Assembly: GCA_903813345.2 (NCBI GenBank)
Contig: CAIIXF020000007.1
Span: 29,129,564-29,189,563, forward strand
DNA from: Owenia fusiformis
Taxonomy: Eukaryota > Annelida > Polychaeta > Sabellida > Oweniidae
DNA: 60,000 nucleotides
Direction of reading: 5' to 3'
Shown here: one piece after another, positions 36,401-48,600 of the stretch
How positions within the stretch are numbered: position 1 is the stretch's first letter
How the letters are laid out: every line of letters begins with the position of its first letter
The notes under the pieces: model-generated
Seen by the model: the letters and a program-made list of their open reading frames with translations, nothing else
Databases searched by the model: none
What the model was told of the DNA's origin: nothing
Position numbers and translations under genes: made by a program

Positions 36401-39400
36401 ACATCATGAACTTTCAATTGAAAGCCCATGGTAAAATCCATTTCAATAGTAACATGTATAAAGATTCCTAAATTATGTTCATGCTATTGCCCCGAACCGG
36501 TCCGTCTTCTCGCTGCAAGCAGGATGAAATTCTTTGTCACAAAGTTTGGCATTTTTTATAAAATCAAACGCGCGTCATTGAAACTCACAAGATGTAAATA
36601 GCATGTCATTTACATCATACCTTGATGGGGAAAAATAGATCTTATATGTTAGAAGTACTAAATAAAAGTTATCGTGAAAATGAGACAGTCCTTCTCGAGA
36701 AAAAAGAGCATAAATGCGCATTTAGAGAGTTTTGGTCCGTTTAAAAATCTGTAAAAAATTGGGGTACTTAAAAGCATCGGGAGGCATCATATATTTCAAA
36801 TTAGGCACGAGGAAGTCAATATTGAGCAAGTTATGGCTGTTTTAAATTCAAATAAAACCGTTAACCCGTACCGGTCCAGCTTTTGACCCGTACCGGTCAA
36901 TTTTCGTTAGCTGCGTATACCAAGGGTAGTCGTTTATATTTTATGATTTAGGCCGACGACAAGTACGACTGCATGAGACGTATAGAGGCAAATGAGGCAG
37001 ATCTCATGACATTGGGGGACACTCAGGTCTATTCCGCGGGTCGATATTTCAACATGGTACCCGTAATGGCAGAAAAATATTCAGAATGTGAGTATTGAAT
37101 AATCATGTCTATGAAAAAATTGCCTCTGTCAATACTTGACATCCAGAACTTTTAAATGGGAAATCATATTATTGAGAATGGTATAGAGTATCATGTATTG
37201 TACATGTGTAGAGCAACAGAAGTTGATTGATACAGTGGACCTGGGACGTTTGCAGTCCACCATAATTGCTTTCTACATCATCCCCTCCCGTGCAATTGCT
37301 GTACTGTTATGGTTGATGGAGCTACAAGACGTTAAATACTCGTAGCCTGTGTATACGGCAAATTACGCCCATGCAGACGTAAAATGACACTTGTGTGGAC
37401 GTAAATTACGCACGTACACATAATATGGTTGGCCAACCTTCCCAAGGTATACAGGCGTAATTTACGCCTATGTAGACGTAAATTAAAGGCGTTAAAGTTA
37501 TATCTGGCAGATTTATCTAACGAATGCAGGAGTTTGTTTAGGTATGCGTAAACAAACAGGCGCAAATAACGCTTTCATTTATTGGGTAACTAATGTAGCT
37601 TCGCTAACCATATACTGTATCATAAAATGCACCTCAACTATAGCTTAGCACACAGATATGTCAGATAAAATATATCGGAACAAAGAACCAAATTAAAGAC
37701 AAATTTGACGTATTTCCAGCTGTTGATGCGGGTACTTTCCGATACAAGGCCGTGATAGCTGTAAAGACCTCGGACACTACAATTAACACACTTGCCGATC
37801 TGAAAGGGAAGAAATCGTGTCATACAGGCGTTGGAAGAACCGTGGGCTGGGCCATACCGGTGGCTGCATTATTTGAACAGAAATTGATGGAAATTAAAGA
37901 TTGTGATAACAATGTCAAATCTGTAGCAAACTTTTTTAGCCAAAGCTGTGCGCCTGGAGCTTTTGATGACTTCTACAATCCAGATAGTAAGTTAAAATCA
38001 TAGTTGATATGGTTTTGTGGGATTCATATAGCCCAGTTCTTGGAGTTTAAATGAGTAGATATGGGATTCAATAGCTCTTGGAGTTTATATGGATGAATAT
38101 GGTTTTGTGGGATTGATATAATTCTTGGAGTTTTACTTCAGATCCAGATCAATATATGAATCTGTGATACAGCTCTTGCAGGTTTTGTAAATACATCCTT
38201 TGTGATTTTACACTTACCCATTGTGCATTTTTCTTCATTTTTAGAAGACAACCCTCAGAAGATTTGCGGTGGGTGTTCTCAGACAGGCTGCCCATTAGAT
38301 CCATCGGAAACATATATGGGATACGTAGGTGCATTTGCTTGCCTTAAGGACGGCAAGGGAGATGTTGCTTTTATTAAACATTCTACTGTTGAAGATGCCA
38401 AAGCAGATGCCAGATTTACAAATCTAAATGAGCAAGATTACCAACTTCTATGTCCTGATGGGACTCGAAAGTAAGTTATCAATAAGCGAAAAAAATGATT
38501 CAGTTTGTTTTCAAACAGTCACCTTTAGCTAAAATGTAATTCATTATATATGTAGTCTTTCAACGTGTCCATGCAGTCTTTACCGTTTGTCTTCTTGGTA
38601 GCTCAAGCTGCATGGACTAGAACAGAGCAAAAAAACAATTGACCAAACTATATTTATTTTTTCCCTAGATCCATGAGTGAGTGGGACAGCTGTAACTGGG
38701 CAGTCCGCACCTCAAATACAATTATGACGAGACCAGATGCAGCGATCGCCGATTTCAAGCACCTACTTCAAAAAGCATCAGCGGCATTCGCTAATAACCC
38801 ACAGGAGCCATTCAACTTGTTTAACTCCAGCGCCTATGGAGGACAGAATCTTTTATTTAGTGATGACACGAAATCACTAACTGACGTAGGATCAGCTAAC
38901 AGCTATGACAAATACCTAGGTATGTTACCATATGAAGTTGGAAATGGTCTTGTAAGGTGCATGTCTTTTTCAAATGAGCCATTTTAAGTCCCTAAGAATA
39001 AATGCGTTATTCATTCCTAATGTAGATATAACATAAAATCTCTCATCTGGTATTGTTTTATGTCTAGTTTTGATTATATATTTACCGATAGTGCTGCACT
39101 CTTGATGTGCACAAAGGGTAACATTAGACCAGTTACTTCCTCAACAACCATAAAACAGATGTCAAAAATTAATTAAATGCAACAGCAACTATCTCACTTT
39201 AGTATACACAAGTAAATATGATGAAATATAAACAAATTATGTATATTGATGATGGTTTAGGAAGCGGAGCCAACCGGACGATGGAATGGTACCGGCCGTG
39301 CCGCAAGCCAACGACCTGGTGCGTGACATCAACGCCTGAGATGAATAAGTGCAGACGTATGGGAGCAGCACTAGCATCCTCCAAAATTGACATGCAGTTC

Positions 39401-41813
39401 TCTTGTATTCTCGGAACAAATTCCAAGCAATGCATGGAGATGATACAACAGAAAAAAGCTGATCTTGTCAATGTTGATGGTGGTGATGTCTTCACCGGGG
39501 GCAAGTGAGTTAACGTCTATTATATACAATTGTATTTATATAAAGTATATTTCGTTGTTTTGACTTCTGAAAGTGATCTGTTTCTTACTCTTGTCATTCT
39601 TGTTGTACTTGAAAATACATTTTATTACGACTTATTTGCAGTTTTGAAAAACCTGCGTCTGTATAGGACGAGTCTAACCTTACCTGTGATTATATCAGTG
39701 TAACCTTGAATACAGTTAATGGGGAGGTTGAAAACGATCGGGAGGGGGACAGTATTCTCCTGAGGTCATAATATTCTTTTAAAGTTTTAACCTCACCATT
39801 GTTATAGATACCACGACCTGAAGCCTATAGTGGCTGAAAATTATGGTTCTGGAGCTGACGAGGCCACCAGTTACTACGCAGTTGCTGTTGTGAAGAAGTC
39901 TTCCACCATAACAAACCTTGCTGGGCTCAGAGGTATTGTATTAGTGGATATTTTACCCCTCGATGATAATCAGTTGAAAATAGGATTCTCTGGTAAAGAG
40001 AGGACCGCGTGATTTCCAAATACCATGGACCTTAAACATGGAACACATTATGCCTGGCGTTTCAAAAATATATATTTTGGCAGCGCATATATTGTATGCG
40101 CTTGTACTCAAACAATGTCCTCTTCTAGATCTTTATAACTGTCCCATCGCGATAGCCGCGCCCCTTTTGTCTTTCTCCTTCCAAACGGTAGATAAGAGGG
40201 GCTCTGGCATACCAGAATGGAACTGTCCTTAAAGTTTCAGCACTTTTTAATTTCAGGCAAGAAGTCTTGTCACACTGGAATCGGTAAAACATCTGGCTGG
40301 AATGTCCCAGTTGGTACACTGATAGAGAAGAATTTAATATCTGTGAAAGGTTGTGATATCCCTCATGCTGTTGGGGATTTCTTCGCACAGGTAGGCATGA
40401 CCATATCTTTGCAATTGGTTTTCCAAACTACTGTAGGAAGTGGAAACTTTAACGAGGCATTTGCCGAATTATAACGAGGGGAGAGGTCGGTAAAGTTAAA
40501 TTCATTATAGCAAATTTTGACAATTGGCGATGATACCAACATTTGACAGACCGGAAGTACGTGATAAAATATACTCATTTTAGTACAGAGAAATAAGAAG
40601 GAAACTTCACTGGTAATGAATTTGTACTCAAGTTTGGATTGGGCAATAGACCCCTTCATAGATAAATGAATATATAATGTAGATGTAAAATATGGCCTCC
40701 TCATCCTGATACTCGTAGTATCTTTCTCTGTTGCAATTGCACTCTCTCCAGAAGGCACGGCAGAGATCGTGAGCGCATGTCTTAGGATGAGCCTCCCTGT
40801 ATTATGTTTCATTTTGTAATTATTTCGTTTGTTTGTCTTGCAGAGTTGTGCCCCAGGTGCTCTTGATGCAGCATACAACCCTTCAGGCACCAACCCCGCC
40901 AACTTATGTGCCCAATGTGGACCCAACAACTGTAAGCGCAATAACGTCAATAAGTACTATGGCTACACCGGAGCTTTGAGATGTTTAGTTGAAACTGGTA
41001 AGTAACATTTGATTAATGGCCATTTGAATAGCATTTGAATTTGGAATGGTTGTTGATATTAGTTTGTGGGTATTTGTCTTATATACAAATTGCATGTAAA
41101 GCTACTTCTGAGAGAGATAGGGAGATACCTCTAAAGTATCATCTCCTTATGTATTAAGTTTAACCCCTCAGTGTCTCATTTACAGTTTATTGCTGTAAGA
41201 AGACTTCGGTTTGTCTATCAACATCCTATTGCCCTATATTCTTTCTTCTATTCATTTAGAATAGAAACTTTATCTTTAATAACTCATTTTTCTGTTTGTA
41301 GACGCTGATGTTGCTTTCATCAAGCATTCAACAGTGCCTTCCAACACTGATGGTAAAAACATGGACGACTGGGCAAAGACTTTGAAGTCCTCTGACTTCG
41401 AACTTCTATGCCGTGATGGAGGGAGGAAGGCAATAACAGAATGGCGCACGTGTAGTCTTGCTCGAGTCCCAAGCCACGCCATTTTGACATCCAAAACACG
41501 CCCTGCTGAAGATTCTCGTCATTGGTGGATACTTCTCAACCGAGGTCAAATCCGATTTGGTACAGACAATACTAATTTCAAGATGTTCGATTCTGGATCC
41601 GCTGGTAGCAATCTGATGTTCAGCGATAGCACGACTACTCTGACCAAAGTAGACTCCACCTATCAGGACTTTTTAGGGGCAGAATATGCTAAAATTGCAG
41701 ATACTCTGGATCACTTCAAGTGCTCTGTGTCTGGTGCCCCATCAACTGCGTCGTCTTTGGTTTCCTTGTGTGTCATATCCATTATGGCATACATTGGATT
41801 CCAAATCCAGTGA
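33495..41813 (+). CDS. MELTF: Melanotransferrin-like two-lobed transferrin, 11 exons, complete
   Basis: Exons: 33495-33582, 35739-35869, 36952-37087, 37720-37986, 38245-38470, 38669-38919, 39261-39504, 39808-39932, 40257-40390, 40844-40997, 41302-41813. Phases agree and give 755 aa. Residues 1-27 form a signal peptide. The N-lobe opens at [15 protein letters not shown] and the C-lobe at [14 protein letters not shown]. Both lobes carry GKKSCHTG and DVAFIKHST. The last 20 or so residues ([18 protein letters not shown]) are hydrophobic after a small-residue stretch, like a GPI-anchor signal, hence melanotransferrin rather than serum transferrin. C-lobe iron ligands are all present: D439, Y470, Y575, H644. 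Its anion-site Arg is Lys (GIGKTSGW). The N-lobe keeps Y127, Y234 and the Arg but has Gly95 for Asp and Asn299 for His, so it is probably a weak or dead iron site. Possible poly-A signals are at 42516 and 42572. Confidence 0.92.
35395..35648. mobile_element. MITE-like element with nested hairpins, transferrin intron 1
   Basis: Ends GTGCCAACTACGACCGTTAA and TTAACGGTCGTAGG, then CCTAGTTGGCAC, are inverted repeats. Inside are two more palindromes: CTCATACTCCACCATTTTTC / GAAAAATGGTGCAGTATGAG, and ATGGGCTTTC / GAAAGCCCAT. It is 254 bp with no coding content. A polyC tract at about 35330-35342 lies just upstream. Confidence 0.78.
37340..37500. repeat. TACGC-rich diverged inverted/tandem repeat, transferrin intron 3
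   Basis: AAATTACGCCCATGCAGACG, TAAATTACGCACGTAC and GTAATTTACGCCTATGTAG recur with inverse copies in about 160 bases, around a central TTGGCCAA. It looks like a small inverted-repeat element with unclear ends. Confidence 0.45.
38005..38150. repeat. Short minisatellite in transferrin intron 4
   Basis: Units built from GATATGGTTTTGTGGGATT and TTCTTGGAGTTTAAATGA recur three times with variation at about 40-55 bp spacing. Confidence 0.6.
40147..40215. repeat. Dispersed repeat shared with a SOAT intron, copy 2
   Basis: It matches 12231-12308 with a short gap. It lies in the transferrin intron between exons 8 and 9, about 40 bases before the exon 9 acceptor. Confidence 0.75.
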
Positions 41814-42950
41814 GTCGTCTCTGGAAATTGGTGGAATCGTGTCCAAGCCTAGTCAGATGCTAGCTTGCCTACATCGCCAATGTCGGCACTATCAACAGTG
41901 CTATTCGACTCCATGCGAAACCAGCGAATGAGATTGCGTGGTGAGAAACCACCAACTCGATGCGTGACTGCAAAGAATCAGTACGCATGTGCAATGGACT
42001 ATGATGATCTGAAAACGTTATGCCTCAAGAGATTTGAGCATCACAATGTCACTCGTACCATGGACCTCTATCCCGGGGATTCACTTACAAAGAGTTGACC
42101 ATATAAAAAGACAAACTTTCTTTATTCCGTAACAATATACCATTACAAATGAAATACTCAATCAATTCAATTTAGAAGTCTTTTACGAACATTTCTTCAC
42201 TTTTTACCAATTTTTATTCAATTACAATTTGGTTTCATTGTGCCTCGTGAGCACTAGTCGCCTATAAGATGGCATATCTTCAAAAACCATTCCATTTCCT
42301 AACAATTTGATCTGAAACTGATATGAAACTGATACTTTCATCTCTTTGTACATATTTTATAATGTCTATATCGTATTTTTTCCTTTGGTTTGGGATATTT
42401 TTAACTTCCCAAGATGACTGAGGCCGAGTAGTAATGATGTCATCGATATATCTATTTCCCATTCGATTTGATTCGAACTGCGAGAAGTCGCAGCGACCTC
42501 AAGTGATAGGATCCAATTAAATGTGTATACAACATTTAATTATGATAACCTGGATATACGACCTGGCCAGGAATAAAAAGGAATGTAAACTTTTGTAATT
42601 AAGCTTGCTTTAGAATCCAAAATAATATCTTTTTCTATGTACTCGTATAACGGCACGATGTTTATAACATTTGTATACAGCTTCTCCTTTTGTAAACGTA
42701 ATGTTTGTTGACACATGAACAGAATAAATCTTAAATCTGGAATCCAAATAGATTTAGACTTGCATTATTGTTTGTGTGATGTGAACATACACAGAATGGG
42801 ACAAAAAACGCCTTTAATGGCGATATATGGCACTACCTTTTTAAATAATCAAAGTATTTTTCTTGTCATGAACCACATGATTGTTACTAAAATTACAAGT
42901 AAATGTACACGGGTTTCTGAACAAGAAAGGTATAAAGACACATGAGTAAT
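41814..42950. other. Transferrin 3' flank, including possible 3'UTR
   Basis: After the stop, the same frame is closed again near 41853 and then open to 42098. That frame contains PPTRCVTAKNQYACAMDY, which faintly resembles the opening of a transferrin lobe. No splice signals or lobe core follow. Poly-A-like hexamers occur at 42516, 42572 and 42723. Confidence 0.4.
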
Positions 42951-42957
42951 CTGGATG

Positions 42958-43497
42958 CAAATATGCACTTGCAGAAATATCTAAAATCCGAGAGACGCTC
43001 ATGGTAGGGAGGCTGTTAATGTACTGATTTGATGATAATATTTTCACTTTTAAAACATTTTCATGAAATGTTCAATACACAGCATTTAGTACATTTTTCT
43101 GGGTAGATAAAGGTATAAAAGAGTGATATCGATATGGAAAACACACGTTTATCTTAAACCAGTCATAAGAAAAATCTAAAAATTTAACACATCGTCAATT
43201 TAATGGTCATCTTTTGAATGGTAACAATATAATTTGAAATATTTATATATACTTTCATTTATATTGTTTTAGAAAAGATATCAAACATTTGTTTTGTTCT
43301 TGGTATCATGTTTCCAGAGTGAAATGAAACATCTTTCCGAACCTCATTGGAACAAAACGACATAAACACAACATGTTTAGGTCTCTCAATATTGTAATTG
43401 TACAAAGGAAATCTTGTTAATGAAATGAAAGGTTTATCTTAATTTTTATCTATTTTGGGGGGATTTTGTTTTATTTTTTGAATACTTTTTTAAAGAT
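42958..43497. repeat. Direct duplicate of the 44320-45283 region (copy 1)
   Basis: CTAAAATCCGAGAGACGC and about 480 further bases match 44320-45283 closely. The difference is that this copy runs straight from GCTGTTAA into TGTACTGATTTG, whereas copy 2 has about 430 extra bases at that point. It ends at TACTTTTTTAAA and lacks the right arm of the fold-back element. Confidence 0.85.
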
Positions 43498-43837
43498 ATG
43501 CTATACAGATATGTAGGTCAGTATTACATAATCGTGAAATGAATAAGTCTGAATATATCATTGGTCAGAAAACACTAAAACCTGCTTGAAACTGTAAAAG
43601 TTTATACACTCTATTCCACACTGTATAGAAATAAAATAACTTACACTATAAGTAACTGTGAGCCAATCATTGCATAGAAAAAACGTTATGCACTGTTTAT
43701 AAGATTCACTGAGACAAGTGGGTCAATACTTCGTGTACTTTATGTGCTCTCACACAATAACCCTCCCTTGCATAAAGTTGCTGTACAGTTATATGTAACT
43801 GAATATTGTATAATTCATCACAAACAACCTTAGCAAA

Positions 43838-43937
43838 ATGATGGTTCGACGAAATGGACGGTTCGCTAAAACCAATAAACCAGGCAATCCAGGCCAATTT
43901 GGAAAGAAACTAGATAGCGTGATAGCGAATGAGGATA
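43838..43937 (+). other. Candidate first coding exon (33 codons), unsupported
   Basis: ATGATGGTTCGACGAAATGG opens a frame (MMVRRNGRFAKTNKPGNPGQ...) that ends at a strong donor, GATAGTAAGTG. I could not find a partner exon, so this may be chance. Confidence 0.15.
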
Positions 43938-44319
43938 GTAAGTGAAATATAATTTGCAAAGGTCAGCTTGTAAACTACTGGGTAACCCTAAATGATGAGA
44001 AATATGTACAAAATATGTTTTGCATGATTTATTCATATCCCAATGATTTAACTCCTTCACTGCATCTAATAAGGTATATAGATACTAATTACGGGACATT
44101 TAGGAATTAAGTGACTAGACCAAAGCAAGCATGTTTGAGATTTTAATGATTTTAAATAAATTACCACTTCATTATTTGCTTTTAGACATTCAATCAGTTT
44201 TATTTGTCCAACAAACCATATTCACAATTGTTCAATCCAACGAAGATTAGGAGATAAGCTATAGAGACCCCTCCATTTGTCCGTCCATCCATCCTTCAAC
44301 TAGACAACAGCAACACCAA

Positions 44320-45283
44320 ATATGCAGTTGCAGAAATATCTAAAATCCGAGAGACGCTCATGGTAGGGAGGCTGTTAAGTATATTCTGAAAATAACTCCA
44401 GTCCAAAAGGTACATGACAAACAAGTATAACCTACAGTACTGAAGGCAAGATGGTCAAGTATCGAAGAAAGTACTTGGTGAAATCCGTCTGTACAAAGAA
44501 AACTGTCTGAGCTCTCATTCGGAAGATCAGGTGCAAGATTAAGATCTCATTCGGAAGATCAGCAAGGTGCTAGATTGAATTCATGACTTGTAAAACTTGT
44601 TTTAATGTTCTTTAGGCCAGTAATGGCCTCCCGACCATAAATTCAACACTCAGCATTGGACTCATTAATTTTCCGAATTTTGTAAATCAGTTTCATTATT
44701 GAACAAAAGACAAATCCCAACCCTTAACGTGTCCAAGAAGAACAGATATTAGTCTATCAAGATGATGCAACGTTAAATACCACGGTCCTTAACCGATATA
44801 AGCGTAATGTACTGATTTGATGATAATATTTTCACTTTTAAAACATTTTCATGAATGTTCAATACACAACATTTAGTACATTTTTCTGGGTAGATAAAAG
44901 TATAAAAGAGTGATATCGATATGGAGAACACACGTTTATCTTAAACCAGTCATAAGAAAAATCTAAAAATTTAACACATCGTCAATTTAATGGTCATCTT
45001 TTGAATAGCAACAATATAATTTGAAATATATATATATATACTTTGATCTATATTGTTTTAGAAAACACATCAAACACTTGTTTTGTTCTTGGTATCATGT
45101 TTCCAGAGTGAAATGAAACATCTTTCCGAACCTCATTGGAACAAAACGACATAAATACAACATGTTTAGGTCTCTCAATATTGTAATTGTACAAAGGAAA
45201 TTTTGTTAATGAAATAAAAGGTTTATCTTGATTTTTATCTATTTTGGGGGATTTTGTTTTATTTTTTTGAATACTTTTTTAAA
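44320..45283. repeat. Direct duplicate (copy 2) with about 430 extra bases
   Basis: The parts 44320-44378 and 44807-45283 match 42958-43018 and 43018-43497. The intervening 44379-44806 is absent from copy 1 and includes a small direct repeat, CTCATTCGGAAGATCAG, present twice near 44515 and 44549. Confidence 0.85.
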
Positions 45284-45688
45284 ATAAACCAAAAATTCCT
45301 TTGTATAACTACAATATTGAGAGGTCTAAAAACATGTTTTACAGTATATGCTATTTTGTTCAAACAAGGTTCGGAAAGACATTTTATTTCGTTCTCAAGA
45401 ATTGGTAAAAAGGAGCAAAAACAATTCCACTAAAAAAGTTAACAAAAACAGTTCTATAAAATATTTCAAAATAATTTTCGCATTAAATTGTTGTCAATCA
45501 GTCAACATTACATAAAATACCGTGTTTTTTTATAGAATGTTTTCAGTGCTTGGTTTAAGAGAAAAACATTGTTGAATTCAGTTCTCCATATCGATACCAA
45601 TCCTTTGCACAACCCCTACATACATCAACAGCAATATTCACCCAAGACCGAAAGAATTAAAAATGCACCTTGATATCATCAGCGCTTA
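44799..45688. mobile_element. Fold-back element with about 400-bp arms
   Basis: The left arm (from TATAAGCG at 44799) and right arm (ending CGCTTAT) are diverged reverse complements. Paired marks are ATCGATATGGAGAAC near 44918 with GTTCTCCATATCGAT near 45584, CTTTCCGAACCT near 45122 with AGGTTCGGAAAG near 45368, and CTCTCAATATTGTA with TACAATATTGAGAG. The loop at about 45215-45285 is T-rich. No transposase frame is present. Exact ends and target duplication are unsure. Confidence 0.72.
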
Positions 45689-48600
45689 TGAGACCCTTCT
45701 TCTGAAACATTTTAGAAAATTGAAAATATAATTTATTCATCCAGAAATGTAAAAGAGTTGACAACTAAATCCCAAAAAGCATGGTAATTTCGTACTAGGG
45801 CGTTGATAAAATGTGATTGTCATTACCATTGACGGACCCAGACAGGGTGATGGTGTTTTCCCACTATGGTCTAATCTGACCACCAAGGAAAACGCAATTG
45901 ATTCAAAAACAAGTTAGTTGGCGGAAAACAATATCAAAGTATTATGGTAGGTACTTTATAGAAAACAAGGCTGATAGCAATTTACAGTCGGTTTAATAAA
46001 CAGGATTTGCAGGTGGTTTGGGTAATGCATTATGAGAGAGTTGATTTTGAAAACTAGATTATATGATTAGGCAAAGGAACTTTAACATCTCATAAAATGA
46101 TAATGGCATTATATGTATCAAAAGAAATTTTTATTAACTTATTAACGTATTTAAATAACAACTAAGGACAAATCAGTCTTTATATTCATAACCTTATATT
46201 TCTGTGTCTAGAATAATTACAAATAAACAGTTAATGTGCAGTCGGGATCATATTGTAGCCGTTTTTGTCATTTTGAATCAGATCAAGTAATCGATGTGGA
46301 ATGCTATGCTAGAATAGTACTTGCTGAAGTGATAAAGTTGTGTATACATGGAACAAAATAGGTAAAGTAAGATAATAGATTGTGATTTTTTGTAGTTGCT
46401 TCAAACGTCTTAACTTTCGTCAAATCTTGTTTTTAACTTGTATTAAGTTCTTAAGTTCAGGTTCAGTTTAAGATTTGGTTCTTGTGGTGGTAAATGAAGA
46501 ATTGCACAAGGCAAAATACATTTCAAATGCAAATGAAGTGTTCGCTTGAATAAGTTGAATAATCGTCAATGGTTGCATATCCTTTTTGAATATATTGACA
46601 CTTACATAATCTTATAAGTTTTACCTTTTACACGGTTTTGTGGGGTAATAGGAAACCATAATACTGTGCTAGCATATTTAAATATTGCAGTTGTTGAACC
46701 ATTTGTTTGAATTACAAACCCAATGTTGCGTTATCTTGTTTTGCTCTTGAGTACACCCCTCTCCAAAAGTACACAATAGGGACTCAGGGTACCAAACGTT
46801 TGGCGGAGGGTGTAACACCTACCACCAACACAAACATACGAAAATAAACTGGGAAGGTTGGGTAGAGGACTCGATACAAGATCATAATGCCCATTTAAGA
46901 TTTTGCAAAGGCTTGTGATATCAATGACGCAAATCTTTTCTTTAGTTAACCTCAAGGATCTGGAATTTATTCAAATAAACTCTGCGGGCATTATGCAGAT
47001 GTTACATATTCTAAAGCAGAATACTGCTTGTTTGAACAATCCGCGTAAATTGTAAAAATATATGATTTAGGGATATAGATCAAAACAGAGCTGATTTCAC
47101 AATGATCGGATTTCGAGTTAAACAATGTTAATACTGTGAATGAAAGTTGTCACGTGTGAAATGGTATCAACTAACAATACCTTGTAGGACTCTACGTATT
47201 TAGTTAAATCAATAGGTACATGTAAGTTCAATACACAAAATGACAAATCAGTCGGATCATATTTAGAAAGTCAGCGAACTCAAGGGTCCTCAAATATGCC
47301 CCCTATAAACATAATTTAATTTGATTGCAGAATTTTCGTACATGTAGTGAGTTCCATTCAAATATCATACTTTAGCGCGAAGATAGTGAAACGAAAATGT
47401 TAAGTGTAATGGGAATTCGATGAATATCCACTTTTAGGTTAAAGATGAGAGCCTGAGATAGAACGATTTAGAAAGATGTCGTACAGAACTAGATCACCAT
47501 ACTCCAACCGAACTGCATATGGCGTGAGATTCAATGGATTTACGGTCCCTTTCAACAGGTAGGCTGACATTTATTCATCATTTACGTAAACGTTCAAATT
47601 AATTTTATGATTTTGGTAATTTTTTCGTTGTTTAAATTACTGACTTTTATCCTTGTGTAATTTGAATATTGCCCATTGCGTTCTGAGATTTTTTCTGTCG
47701 ATTATTTTCATTGTCGATCTACATATTGTTTTTGAAGACATGTCTTCTTCATCTACGGCAAATGTATATATTCATTTATGAAAGATTTAAAGGTTTTATG
47801 TTTTTTTTAGAAATATGCAAATATTTCTACAACTGACATGACGGATCATTTTGAACCATGTTCATGGCTTTGATTTACTTCAATCTTTTCTATTTACATT
47901 CACTCAGTTTCAGACGAAATTCATTTCTAAAGAAAAGTGCTTGGGGTAATTTCACTGCTTCCTGGACAAATTTACTATATAAACACGAATATTAATATTC
48001 TATGTTAGCAGTATATATAGAATTTGTCAACATTCCCTAACCATGTTTAAATACCATTGAGGTTATATGTACTTGAGGGGTCCATGTTTGATCAAAGAAA
48101 ATGACCGAGTATTTTTGCAAATACAACACAAAATCGGTGACATATAAATAATGTTTAACATCTCTGATAAAATCAAAGAACCAAGGTCCATTGAAACATA
48201 AAAGATCTGATTGTCAACGATCGTGTCAACATTTTACAGTTGGAATCATTTTACTAATCGTGTATGAATTACTTTAAAAACATTCTTAAACAAACTTATA
48301 AGATTTAGTACTACTTTCTCATGGTGTATATAATGGGTTGGTGTGTGTGCGTTTTTTCTCGCACCTTGCTCAAATGAAAGGTGTAAAGAATGTACTTTTG
48401 TGGTTATAAAGTTTTGACAACTTGTCAAAAGTTTCAATTACTATATCTCAGTTTGCAGAAAATTAACCTTAAATTAAAAGTAATTTAGAAGGTATTTACG
48501 TGCCCAGAAATGACGTTTAACGTCCCATGAGTCCGAATATAAAAAAGGCAATTGAAAGGAATGTATATACAAAAACCAAAAGAATGCAACTTTAATTTGT

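Noticed and set aside
38920-38986. Continuation of transferrin exon 6 to a stop (MLPYEVGNG...)
   Set aside because: The donor at 38920 (GTATGT) joins exon 7 in phase and restores the lobe linker. The continuation is intron.
39218-39260. Open frame upstream of transferrin exon 7 starting MMKYKQIMY
   Set aside because: It is intron read-through; the phase-matched acceptor is the AG at 39259-39260. The pyrimidine-rich AG near 39200 meets a stop in the required frame.
44379-44806. Extra 428 bases between duplicate parts considered as an intron or a clean transposon
   Set aside because: GT and AG can be found near the edges, but removal does not recreate copy 1 exactly. There are no TIRs and no clear target duplication.
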